Below are positions 1 through 6,769 of a stretch of 6,986 nt of DNA, one piece after another; the first letter of the stretch is position 1; the number at the start of each line of letters is the position of its first letter. The position numbers and the translations under genes are program-made. The DNA comes from an uncultured Candidatus Saccharibacteria bacterium (lineage in GTDB: Bacteria; Patescibacteriota; Saccharimonadia; Saccharimonadales; Saccharimonadaceae): assembly GCA_948571325.1 (NCBI GenBank), contig CAOZKB010000053.1, forward strand, positions 1 to 6,986. Direction: 5' to 3'. A model generated the notes under the pieces. That model was not told the origin of the DNA. It saw nothing but the letters and a program-made list of their open reading frames with translations, and ran no database searches.

Positions 1-34
1 AGCTGCGGCTCAAGCATTATAATAAAAATTTAAG

Positions 35-62
35 TTAGAACTTTCATAAACCGTGCTATAAT
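35..62 (+). promoter_or_regulatory. Promoter for the 90-1394 gene
   Basis: A perfect TATAAT lies at 57-62 and is preceded by TGC at 54-56, an extended -10 element. The -35 is weak: TTAGAA at 35-40, with 16-base spacing, matches TTGACA at only three positions. Transcription would start near 69, leaving a leader of about 20 bases before the ATG at 90. Another TATAAT lies at 18-23 but has no gene start placed to use it. The call rests on the -10 match and the position; no start-site data are available. Confidence 0.6.
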
Positions 63-80
63 ATTATAAAGCATAAGCTA

Positions 81-86
81 AGGAGG
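81..86 (+). promoter_or_regulatory. Ribosome binding site of the 90-1394 gene
   Basis: AGGAGG is a full Shine-Dalgarno match three bases before the ATG at 90. The spacing is short, but this is the only good site nearby, so it supports 90 as the start. Confidence 0.75.
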
Positions 87-89
87 CAA

Positions 90-1394
90 ATGGACCAAAA
101 ATCTGGCAAACAGATTAAGTCTGCAAGTCGCACGACTACTAAAACATCAAAACCGGCCAAAACTACAGCCACAAAAACCGTTAAAACTGCCAAAACGACT
201 AAAACCGTCCAGCCGGCAACTAGCACTACGAAAACTACATCAGCAAAAAAATCCACCCCTAAATCTACATCCAAGACCGCCTCAACCGAACATAAAGTCC
301 GTAAGCATAAAAAGCCTGCTAAGAAAATCTGGACTGTGCTGGGTACGTTGCTAGTTTTAATTCTGCTAGCCGTGGCTGGCCTGGCGATTTGGTATTTTGC
401 TTACTATAATCAACCAGACAAAATAGCTTTCGACGCAGTTCAAAAAGTCATCAATAGTGACAATATTGCCCTAGACGGCGCAATTATTGTTGAGCCAAAG
501 GACCAAACTTATTTCAAGACGGCTACGCTCTTCCTTAATTCTTCATCCGATGGTTTGCCGAATTCCACCAAAGCTGATCTGCTCGTAACGCTTGATGATC
601 AGAAAGAAGATGGCTTCGTTAAAATCTCACTTGGTACCGTCGCAATGGTGGATGGTGTGCTTTATGCGCGCTTTGATGGTTTGGAAGAATCGCTCAGAAA
701 TCTCGGTCTCGACGAGAGCTTCGGTGGCGTAATCAAAGACGCTATTGCCGAAGTTGACGGGGAATGGTGGCGGATTTCCACCTCTGATATTAAGGAGAGC
801 TTTGAGCTAAATCAAGCCGTCGCCGATGCCTATACTAATGTTTATAGCTGTGCTATCGAAATGATTAACCAAGATAAACGTGGCGAGCTAACGCAGCTTT
901 ATACTGACCATCAATTTGTTTCGGTGGAGCGTACGGATGACGGTGGTAGCCTCGGCTCAACGCCAGGCGTTGGCTATAATTATTATCGTGCTACCCTAGA
1001 TATGGATAAGTTAGCCGATTTTATTAATACTCTGCCAGAAACCGAGTCCGCCAACAGCTTCTACTCTTGTTATAACAATGTCATGGAGAATTACACTGCG
1101 GAGCTTGGCGCCGGTGCTGACGAAACTATCAGCGCAGCTGACTTTGATGAGATTGATGGTGATGATATCCGTCAAAACTTCCCAGAAGACTTAACGATCA
1201 TTATGGAGATTTCTGATTTTACCCACGAACTACGTCAAATTGCCGCTAGCGCGAACGATGGCCAGATTACAGCTAGTTTTGGTCTACTTTATCAAGCCGC
1301 TCAAGTCTCTGCGCCTGAAGAATATCGTCCACTTTCAGAATTGGTTAGCCGTGTCAAGAATATCCTTTATGGAGCAATGACTGGCGGCCTATAA
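90..1394 (+). CDS. Single-pass membrane protein with a Lys/Thr-rich cytoplasmic tail
   Basis: I do not recognise a named family. Residues 1-80 are low complexity and strongly basic, with 21 Lys and 21 Thr but only two acidic residues. Residues 81-106 form one hydrophobic helix flanked by KK on its N side, so the positive-inside rule places the tail in the cytoplasm and residues 107-434 outside. The outer part is acidic and looks folded. Its alternating pattern (VKISLGTVAMVDGVLYARFDG, 177-197, then EWWRIS at 225-230) faintly recalls lipoprotein domains of the LppX/LprG type, but this is a guess. Two outer cysteines (254, 327) could form a disulfide. There is no signal-peptidase site or lipobox, so it should stay anchored by its N-terminal helix. 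The start is fixed by AGGAGG at 81-86. The FtsA-like gene follows after 38 bases, probably on the same transcript. Confidence 0.88.
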   Translation: MDQKSGKQIKSASRTTTKTSKPAKTTATKTVKTAKTTKTVQPATSTTKTTSAKKSTPKSTSKTASTEHKVRKHKKPAKKIWTVLGTLLVLILLAVAGLAIWYFAYYNQPDKIAFDAVQKVINSDNIALDGAIIVEPKDQTYFKTATLFLNSSSDGLPNSTKADLLVTLDDQKEDGFVKISLGTVAMVDGVLYARFDGLEESLRNLGLDESFGGVIKDAIAEVDGEWWRISTSDIKESFELNQAVADAYTNVYSCAIEMINQDKRGELTQLYTDHQFVSVERTDDGGSLGSTPGVGYNYYRATLDMDKLADFINTLPETESANSFYSCYNNVMENYTAELGAGADETISAADFDEIDGDDIRQNFPEDLTIIMEISDFTHELRQIAASANDGQITASFGLLYQAAQVSAPEEYRPLSELVSRVKNILYGAMTGGL

Positions 1395-1418
1395 TAAAAT
1401 AGTGTATAATAAAAACAT

Positions 1419-1424
1419 AAGGAA
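1419..1424 (+). promoter_or_regulatory. Ribosome binding site of the FtsA-like gene
   Basis: AAGGAA lies eight bases before the ATG at 1433. It is a moderate Shine-Dalgarno match and supports that start. The 38-base gap also holds TATAAT at 1390-1395 and 1405-1410, but neither has a recognisable -35, so an internal promoter is possible but not convincing. Confidence 0.55.
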
Positions 1425-1432
1425 TATATAAT

Positions 1433-2950
1433 ATGGGCTTTCTAGATAAACTGAAAAAACCGCAATCCACGCCAAAAATGTCGGCTAATGATAATACTCC
1501 TAAAAATGCCAATAAATCTGATGAATTTGAAAAACCCACCAGTAATCTAGAAGATGGTACCGACTGGGCTAGCGCGCTAGGTCTAGCAACTAAAGCCGAT
1601 AAGCGCTCGCAGCAGGCGGCAGACGTCAATTCTTATGCTAACGCACAGGATCAAGCTTTGTCCTCGAGTCCTGCATCGCCGGTGCAATCCAAAGATAATC
1701 GTTCCTCTAAGCCTAATAAAGGTGACCGCGCCATCCTTGCTCTTGATATCGGTACGGAATATGTCAAAGCTGTAATTGCTAATCTCACTAGGACTGGTGA
1801 ACTCGAAGTAATTGGTGTAGGACGCACTCGCCAAGAAGCAAATAATATGTATGCTGGCGCTATCGCTGATATCCCTGGGGTAGTTAGCGTTTGCGAAAAA
1901 GCCCTCAGTCAAGCCGAAAAATTCGCTGGCCTTACTGCTCAGACCGCCGTAGTCGGCATCGCTGGAGAATTAGTTAAAGGTAATACTACCACAATTCGCT
2001 ACCGTCGCAAGAATGGCGATAAACCTCTCACGGAACAAGAAATGTCTCTCATCATCGAGCGCGTTCAAGAGCGTGCTGGCGAGCAAGCGCGCCAAGAAAT
2101 CGCCGCCGAAACCGATAATCCTAGCGTCGAAGTTCGCCTGATTAATTCCGCCATCGTGAGCATCAATATCGATGGCTATAAAATCAGCAATCCAATTGGT
2201 TTTAAAGGTACCGATGTAGTAATTCAGTTCTACACGGCCTTTGCGCCACTCGTGCATATTTCTGCCATCGAAAAAGTCTGCGCTGAACTTAGTCTCGACC
2301 TCTTAGCGGTAGCGGTTGAACCATTTGCGGTGTGCCGCGCCTGCCTAGGTGATGAAATTGATAATGCTTTCTCTGGTATCATTATGGATATTGGTGGCGG
2401 CACAACGGATCTTGCTATTATTAACGACGGCGGCGTCGAGGGGACTAAGATGTTTGGTATCGGTGGCCGCAGCTTCACTCACCAAATCGCCGAAATTCTC
2501 AATGTCGATTTTGATACGGCTGAAGAATACAAAATTGCCATTAATAACCCCAAAAAAGTCCCTGCTGACCTTAAGGAAAAAATGGAATACGCCATACAGC
2601 GCAACCTTGCCGTCTGGCTATCTGGCGTGGAAATCACCCTTGAAGAATTCCAATTGCCGGATATGCTGCCAAATCGCATTCTGCTTTGCGGTGGCGGCTC
2701 TGGTCTAATGGCAATTCAGGATGTCCTAGCCACGACTGATTGGTTTAAAGAGTTGCCATTCACGCGCCGTCCAATGGTGCACGTAGTTGAACCGTCGGAT
2801 ATTCCTGGTCTCAAGAACCTCACTAGCGTTCGTCTCGATCATTCCTATATTACGGCTCTTGGCTTACTGCGCGTCGCAGTTGATACACTTTCTGGCGCTC
2901 CTGATGAATCTGGCCTGCGCGCCAAGTTGGCGAAGTTATTGCAAAGCTAG
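1433..2950 (+). CDS. FtsA-like actin-family ATPase (FtsA/PilM, SHS2 domain)
   Basis: This is an actin-fold ATPase of the group that includes FtsA, which ties FtsZ to the membrane, and PilM of type IV pili. The phosphate-1 motif is ALDIGTEYVKAVI (103-115), phosphate-2 is MDIGGGTTDLAI (318-329), and the adenosine motif is ILLCGGGSG (416-424). Between them, about residues 180-270, is an SHS2/1C-like region with NPIGFKG (253-259). The GGGTTDLA and NPIG signatures favour FtsA over PilM. FtsA is usually about 420 residues; here a polar, probably disordered head of about 97 residues precedes the fold. The extreme N-terminus (GFLDKLKK, 2-9) and C-terminus (GLRAKLAKLL, 494-503) both look amphipathic and could bind membrane, as the C-terminal helix of FtsA does. 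No ftsZ or pilN is next to it, so its cellular role is not settled. Start chosen by the site at 1419-1424; stop is TAG. Confidence 0.9.
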   Translation: MGFLDKLKKPQSTPKMSANDNTPKNANKSDEFEKPTSNLEDGTDWASALGLATKADKRSQQAADVNSYANAQDQALSSSPASPVQSKDNRSSKPNKGDRAILALDIGTEYVKAVIANLTRTGELEVIGVGRTRQEANNMYAGAIADIPGVVSVCEKALSQAEKFAGLTAQTAVVGIAGELVKGNTTTIRYRRKNGDKPLTEQEMSLIIERVQERAGEQARQEIAAETDNPSVEVRLINSAIVSINIDGYKISNPIGFKGTDVVIQFYTAFAPLVHISAIEKVCAELSLDLLAVAVEPFAVCRACLGDEIDNAFSGIIMDIGGGTTDLAIINDGGVEGTKMFGIGGRSFTHQIAEILNVDFDTAEEYKIAINNPKKVPADLKEKMEYAIQRNLAVWLSGVEITLEEFQLPDMLPNRILLCGGGSGLMAIQDVLATTDWFKELPFTRRPMVHVVEPSDIPGLKNLTSVRLDHSYITALGLLRVAVDTLSGAPDESGLRAKLAKLLQS

Positions 2951-2963
2951 CCAGTATTGTTTA

Positions 2964-2979
2964 TATCCGCTCTCGGATA
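2964..2979 (+). repeat. Small hairpin after the FtsA-like gene
   Basis: TATCCG (2964-2969) and CGGATA (2974-2979) form a 6-bp stem with a 4-base loop, 13 bases after the stop. No T-run follows. It may stabilise the 3' end of the transcript or may be incidental. Confidence 0.3.
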
Positions 2980-3014
2980 AACTTCCAGCCTCCCCGAAAA
3001 CTTGCGGCATGAAT

Positions 3015-3040
3015 AAAGGCTACCTCTATAGGTAGCCTTT
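3015..3040. terminator. Bidirectional terminator between convergent genes
   Basis: AAAGGCTACC (3015-3024) and GGTAGCCTTT (3031-3040) form a perfect 10-bp stem around the 6-base loop TCTATA. The A and T ends of the stem give a short T-run in either direction. The hairpin sits between the end of the plus-strand FtsA-like gene (2950) and the stop of the minus-strand gene (3045), as expected for a shared terminator. The T-tract is weak on both sides (TTTCACTTT on the plus strand), so efficiency is uncertain. Confidence 0.75.
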
Positions 3041-3044
3041 CACT

Positions 3045-3647
3045 TTAGCAAATTTTGTACCAGATAATATCCTTTCTGTCAATATCTACCCACTCCCTAA
3101 CCTCCCGAAAGTTACGATAAGTGGAGCAGACGTAACCCCAATGATTCTTTAGCCCATTCGCTACGAAATCATCTTGCCAGCCATATCCCTCCAGCCAGTA
3201 TAATTGCCCAAACTCACCCTCATCGGGCGACACTCCGATGTAATGGCTATTCAAGCTATGTAGTCTGGGGTCATTCTGCTGGATATCCGCTTCTTGGAAG
3301 CCGTACGATTCCAGGAACGCACACCACCTCTTTGCGTGGCAATGCCGGCCTTTCCGTTTATGCAGAATTTTCCCCGTAGTCTGCCAGATTTTCCAGATCA
3401 TATAGCTCGGACTCCGGCGAATTACAAACTCTGCCACGTCAGCCACTAATGCATCGTCGTCTTCTTCAAAACCAGGGAATTGCGGATCGCAGTATGGCCA
3501 AGGATAGTGTTCCGAGTTATGCAATATACTCATAGCCGCCATGAATTGATAACCCGCTCGGCACAGAACTCGCGTTACTCGACAAGAATTGTATTTTTTC
3601 ACCGAGTGCTTGGCACAGAAATTTGCTATCTTTAACAGAAATCTCAA
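3045..3647 (-). CDS. Orphan protein rich in Cys, Trp and Tyr
   Basis: I do not recognise this 200-residue protein. It contains 8 Cys, 9 Trp and 12 Tyr. A compact cluster, HCH at 102-104 followed by C109, could bind a metal, though no known zinc-finger spacing is evident. An acidic patch (EEDDD, 61-65) precedes a basic stretch (HKRKGRH, 96-102). There is no convincing transmembrane helix; the N-terminus is mildly hydrophobic and basic but is not a clear signal peptide, so a cytoplasmic location is most likely. The start is TTG at 3645-3647, chosen because GGAGG at 3655-3659 lies seven bases upstream; the first internal ATG codons (residues 36 and 39) would remove much of the N-terminal region. 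It has its own strong promoter and ends against the hairpin at 3015-3040, so it is probably a single-gene transcript. That signal set makes it a real gene despite the lack of a family. Confidence 0.8.
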   Translation of the reverse strand: MRFLLKIANFCAKHSVKKYNSCRVTRVLCRAGYQFMAAMSILHNSEHYPWPYCDPQFPGFEEDDDALVADVAEFVIRRSPSYMIWKIWQTTGKILHKRKGRHCHAKRWCAFLESYGFQEADIQQNDPRLHSLNSHYIGVSPDEGEFGQLYWLEGYGWQDDFVANGLKNHWGYVCSTYRNFREVREWVDIDRKDIIWYKIC

Positions 3648-3654
3648 GGTACCA

Positions 3655-3659
3655 CCTCC
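3655..3659 (-). promoter_or_regulatory. Ribosome binding site deciding a TTG start
   Basis: On the minus strand GGAGG stands seven bases before TTG at 3647, ideal spacing. This decides the start at the rare TTG codon instead of a downstream ATG. Confidence 0.75.
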
Positions 3660-3700
3660 AAAAAATAAATTTAGCCCACCAAAAACCAGGCTATACTATG

Positions 3701-3729
3701 ATTCTATCATACTAAACGCAAAATGTCAA
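3701..3729 (-). promoter_or_regulatory. Near-consensus sigma-70-type promoter of the 3045-3647 gene
   Basis: Read on the minus strand, TTGACA (3724-3729) is a perfect -35. An exact 17-base spacer leads to TAGAAT (3701-3706), a 5/6 match to the -10, preceded by TGA as an extended -10. Transcription should start near 3694, giving an untranslated leader of about 46 bases. This is the best promoter in the window and suggests strong or constitutive expression. Confidence 0.85.
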
Positions 3730-3754
3730 TACTAAAACTAAATAACGCTTCGCT

Positions 3755-4633
3755 TTAAATTTTTGGCACTTCCTCAAACTCTCCCGTTGCCAGATCGTTC
3801 AACTCATATTTCCCGAACTTAGTTCGGTGTAATTGCACTACCTCGTATCCTAGCGCTGCAAAAGTCCGCCGAATCTGTCGATTACGTCCTTCACTCATCC
3901 GCACGCGCCAAAACTTCCGGCTACCATCCGCTAGTAACCCCCCGCTCCTTGCGGTTTTTACGTCGTCCCTCGCCAGATCTTCGTCCCCCTCAACTTTTTC
4001 CATCTTCTCTAGTCCCAACCTCGAAACTCCATCGCCAATCTCAATCCCAAAATCACTGATTTCTTGCTGGTGTAGTGCTTTAAGTGGCTGATCGAGCTCC
4101 ACCTCGTAAACCTTTTCCTTCACAAAACCTGGATGTGTCATCTGAAAAGCAAAATCACCGTCGTTAGTCAATAAAAGTAACCCTGACGAATCCTTATCTA
4201 GGCGCCCCACGGTCTTTAAATTACGGTATTTTTCTGGCAAAAGCTCAAAAACCGTCGGCGTATCCCCCTGACGTCGCCGCGAACAAACATAGCCCACTGG
4301 CTTGTTTATCCCCAAATATACGTAATTCACTCCAGTTGGCACTTTTCCGCCTGAAAATGACCCTATCTTACCATTATAGCACACTTCGTCTGAAAAGTCA
4401 ATACTTTCCGGCGATTTTGCCAATTTTTTTTCTAAATTTATCAAATCTAACGACTTCTCAGTACTTCTCGCCTCAATCCGTACCCTATCTCCCAATTGCG
4501 CGATTTTACCATTAATGGTTACTTTACCAGACACGATCGCCTCATCTGCCTGTCGACGTGATATCCCTAAGCGCTCCGCTAGAAACTTATTCAACCGAAT
4601 CGCCTCAATACTGACTTTATGCTCTGCGCACAT
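3755..4633 (-). CDS. RsuA/RluB-family rRNA pseudouridine synthase
   Basis: Enzymes of this family convert a specific uridine in ribosomal RNA to pseudouridine. Residues 12-51 are an S4 RNA-binding domain (RLNKFLAERLGISRRQADEA, 13-32). The catalytic domain starts near YLGINKPVGYV (106-116). The catalytic motif is GRLDKDSSGLLLLTNDG (143-159), with Asp146 the expected nucleophile. The C-terminal motif MSEGRNRQIRRTFAALGYEV (246-265) is typical of the family. The catalytic motif resembles RluB, which acts on 23S rRNA, more than RsuA, but the target cannot be assigned by eye, so no symbol is given. Length (292) is normal for RluB. A linker of about 50 residues between S4 and catalytic domains and a stretch at 207-240 look longer than usual. 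The ATG at 4633 lies five bases after the receiver gene's stop with only a weak AGG upstream, so translation probably depends on coupling. It is the last gene of the kinase operon. Confidence 0.93.
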   Translation of the reverse strand: MCAEHKVSIEAIRLNKFLAERLGISRRQADEAIVSGKVTINGKIAQLGDRVRIEARSTEKSLDLINLEKKLAKSPESIDFSDEVCYNGKIGSFSGGKVPTGVNYVYLGINKPVGYVCSRRRQGDTPTVFELLPEKYRNLKTVGRLDKDSSGLLLLTNDGDFAFQMTHPGFVKEKVYEVELDQPLKALHQQEISDFGIEIGDGVSRLGLEKMEKVEGDEDLARDDVKTARSGGLLADGSRKFWRVRMSEGRNRQIRRTFAALGYEVVQLHRTKFGKYELNDLATGEFEEVPKI

Positions 4634-4638
4634 CCTAC

Positions 4639-5118
4639 CTACATTTGCCCATCAGTGTTGCCGCCTAGGCGAATGGTTTCCGCATTATTGGCCGTTTCTA
4701 CGGCAGCATCATTTTCTGGTGTGGTTGCCGAAATTGTTCCATCGAATGCACGGTCGCCGAGCACCTCATGCACCACGTTGACCACGTCCTCAATTCCCAC
4801 CTGTGACTTCACCAGATAACGATCCGCCCCCAAATTTTCGCCGCGTTGACGTTGGTCTTCGCTCGACAATGCCGTCATCATAATCACCTTAATATCTTTC
4901 GTTTCTGGAGTTGAACGCAAGATATCCAGCATATCAAAACCAGAAATCTTTGGCATCATTACGTCTGAAATCACTAAATCTGGCCGTTCGCGTACGGCAG
5001 TTGCCAAGGCCTCTTCACCGTCTCCTGCCAGAACAATCTCATAACCCTCAGCCGTCAAGCGAATACTGTAAATCTCGCGCAAACTATTATCATCTTCTAC
5101 TAGCAAAATCTTGCTCAT
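4639..5118 (-). CDS. Stand-alone response regulator receiver protein (CheY-like)
   Basis: Residues 1-120 are a receiver domain that should accept a phosphoryl group from the kinase encoded just upstream. The acidic pocket is E8, D9, D10; the phosphoacceptor is D52 in SDVMMP; T82 in MMTALS and K104 in YLVKSQ are the conserved switch residues. All key residues are present, so it should be active. The remaining 39 residues are polar and low complexity, with no DNA-binding or enzymatic output domain, so it must signal by protein contact or serve as a phosphorelay intermediate. Its ATG overlaps the kinase stop as ATGA, and AAGGAG (5124-5129) inside the kinase gene is spaced five bases from the start. 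Confidence 0.95.
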   Translation of the reverse strand: MSKILLVEDDNSLREIYSIRLTAEGYEIVLAGDGEEALATAVRERPDLVISDVMMPKISGFDMLDILRSTPETKDIKVIMMTALSSEDQRQRGENLGADRYLVKSQVGIEDVVNVVHEVLGDRAFDGTISATTPENDAAVETANNAETIRLGGNTDGQM

Positions 5119-6665
5119 ACTGACTCCTTATTTGTCTCTATTATAACATTTTGATTAGGAACCTGGGTGATATTTGGTGTTGGTTGTACTATTTGCGGCG
5201 TAACTTCCTGAACCAGCTGCGTTGGTAGTGATGTAGCTTGCGGCATATTCTGTGGTGCGGCTTGCGCGGGCGGCGCTACGGTAGGCACTGCAGCTTGCGC
5301 CGCAGCAGTCTTCGTCTCGGTCGCTGGCGCTACCACTGCCGTCTCTGACTGCGGCACTGCTACTGGCGTTTGCTCAGGCGCCACAGCGGTCGACTGTGTG
5401 ATTTGTGTCACTTCAGCCGAATGACTCACTGGCGCCGAACCGCTCGCAAAAGCCTTCACGGCCTGGGAATTTTCGTATGCCAGACGCTGCTTGGCATATT
5501 CTGCGTCCGATAGCCTTGGTAAGCTGACGAAAAACGTCGAGCCGTCGCCAAACGCACTCTCGCACCAAACGCGCCCACCCAGCGCTTCCACTCGCTGTTT
5601 CACTAAATATAGCCCCAATCCAGTGCCACCAATCTGCCGTGTTTGTGAATTATCTACGCGATAAAACTTTTGAAAAATATGCGTCAAATCATCCGCCGCT
5701 ACGCCAATACCGGTATCGGTGACATTAATCAAGACTTTATCGCCGTCACCACGCGCATTAACCCAGATTTCGCCGCCGTCTGGTGTATATTTGATGGCAT
5801 TTTCTAGTAAATTATCTAATATTTCGCGCAAAAAATCCAAATCTACTGCCGCGTAGACCTTTGGTTCTACGCTATGTTCTTTATTCACCGCGCCTGCTGT
5901 GCCAAAACTATATTTCAAATGTTTTTTCAACATTTCCTTACTGTGTGCATCGGCCATTTCCTTTACTACACCAACAATTTCCACTGGCACTAATTCTACT
6001 CGCATTCGCCCATCGTCGAGTTTGGTAACGTCGAGTAAGTCTTTGAATAAACGTCCGAGATGTTGACTAGCAGAATGCGCTGCCTCTAGATATTGTCGCG
6101 CCCGGTTATCAATCGTTGCGGTTTGCGGATTCAGAGCTAGGCCCAAGTACCCCTCAATCGAGGCTACTGGCGTACGCATTTCGTGGCTAGCTGTCGAAAT
6201 AAACTCTGTCTGCGCGCCAGCTTCCTCTAGCTCTTTGGCAATATCGCGAAATGTAATAATTCGGTCACCGTTCAGACCACCTGCTGGCACCATAGTGAGT
6301 GCTACGGGAGTTTTGTGTGCACTTTGCGCTGCCACAAGTAAATATTCACGCGTAGTCATTGGTTGATTGTGGCGCAACGCCCCCGAAAGTTTATCCTGCC
6401 CCTCTGGTACTGGCGCCCCCTCGATATTTTCAAGCTTTACAATTAATTTATAATCCAAGCCAATTAAGTTCTCAGCACTATTATAGCCTGTCATTGTGGC
6501 CGCCGCTGGATTAGCGAACTTTACCACTCCCGCTCCGTCCACGATAATTACACCGTCATTAATTGTATTAAGCGCCAATTCCGCTAATAGTGCCGTTGCA
6601 ACGCTACCATTTGCCCCCGCCTCAGCAGTTGCCGCCGATTTTTTTCGAGACTTAAACAAACTCAT
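5115..6665 (-). CDS. Soluble PAS-domain sensor histidine kinase with long disordered tail
   Basis: Autophosphorylates on histidine and should pass the phosphoryl group to the receiver protein encoded next. Residues 27-145 form a PAS sensor domain (NDGVIIVDGAGVVKFANPAA, 36-55). The dimerisation/H-box is FISTASHEMRTPVASIEGYL (155-174) with phospho-accepting H161. The ATPase domain shows the N box DNLLENAIKY (284-293), G1 DTGIG (317-321), F box around FQKFYRVD (331-338) and G2 GGTGLGLYLVK (346-356); all are intact. No transmembrane helix or signal peptide is present, so the signal is probably intracellular, sensed by PAS. The short basic start (MSLFKSRKK) might touch the membrane. Residues 386-516 are an unusual tail rich in Ala, Pro, Gln, Val and Thr with no recognised domain. 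An in-frame TAA directly before the ATG at 6665 rules out a longer protein. First gene of the operon. Confidence 0.95.
   Translation of the reverse strand: MSLFKSRKKSAATAEAGANGSVATALLAELALNTINDGVIIVDGAGVVKFANPAAATMTGYNSAENLIGLDYKLIVKLENIEGAPVPEGQDKLSGALRHNQPMTTREYLLVAAQSAHKTPVALTMVPAGGLNGDRIITFRDIAKELEEAGAQTEFISTASHEMRTPVASIEGYLGLALNPQTATIDNRARQYLEAAHSASQHLGRLFKDLLDVTKLDDGRMRVELVPVEIVGVVKEMADAHSKEMLKKHLKYSFGTAGAVNKEHSVEPKVYAAVDLDFLREILDNLLENAIKYTPDGGEIWVNARGDGDKVLINVTDTGIGVAADDLTHIFQKFYRVDNSQTRQIGGTGLGLYLVKQRVEALGGRVWCESAFGDGSTFFVSLPRLSDAEYAKQRLAYENSQAVKAFASGSAPVSHSAEVTQITQSTAVAPEQTPVAVPQSETAVVAPATETKTAAAQAAVPTVAPPAQAAPQNMPQATSLPTQLVQEVTPQIVQPTPNITQVPNQNVIIETNKESV
5124..5129 (-). promoter_or_regulatory. 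Ribosome binding site of the receiver gene, inside the kinase gene
   Basis: AAGGAG on the minus strand lies five bases before the receiver ATG at 5118 and encodes part of the kinase's last codons. With the ATGA overlap it points to coupled translation of kinase and regulator. Confidence 0.75.
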
Positions 6666-6688
6666 TTACTTTCCCATCCATTTTCCTC

Positions 6689-6717
6689 ATTTTATCATAA
6701 GCATTCCCAAAAACCAA
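6689..6717 (-). promoter_or_regulatory. Probable promoter of the kinase-receiver-synthase operon
   Basis: On the minus strand TAAAAT (6689-6694) is a 5/6 -10 match preceded by TGA, an extended -10. TTGGTT (6712-6717) at 17-base spacing is a weak -35, matching three positions. Transcription would start near 6682, giving a leader of only about 17 bases. The only Shine-Dalgarno-like stretch is GGGAAAG (6669-6675), three bases before the ATG, which is weak. Confidence 0.5.
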
Positions 6718-6732
6718 ATGCCTAATTTTAAA

Positions 6733-6763
6733 TTAACATTAACGAATTAAAATATGCTATAAT
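6733..6763 (+). promoter_or_regulatory. Extended -10 promoter of the structured RNA
   Basis: TATAAT (6758-6763) is perfect and preceded by TGC (6755-6757), the same arrangement as the promoter at 57-62. TTAACA (6733-6738) is a 5/6 -35 match, but at a long spacing of 19. The start should fall near 6770, which coincides with the first base of the 13-bp stem described in the next entry. It diverges from the kinase operon promoter about 65 bases away. Confidence 0.65.
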
Positions 6764-6769
6764 CAAAAA

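Noticed and set aside
1..38. Tail of an upstream plus-strand gene (open frames ending at TAA 20-22, TAA 31-33 or TAG 36-38).
   Set aside because: All three frames are open for only 6 to 11 codons and nothing distinguishes one as coding.
56..274. Minus-strand open frame with a Val-rich hydrophobic translation.
   Set aside because: It is the mirror of the Lys/Thr-rich codons of the real gene on the plus strand; no ribosome site.
2349..2708. Plus-strand 119-codon open frame inside the FtsA-like gene.
   Set aside because: It overlaps fully, in another frame, a gene with clear ATPase motifs, and has no family resemblance of its own.
3727..3754. Terminator after the pseudouridine synthase gene (AGCGAAGCG region with nearby T-rich bases).
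   Set aside because: The best stem is about four base pairs with a bulge and there is no continuous T-run, so I cannot support a terminator.
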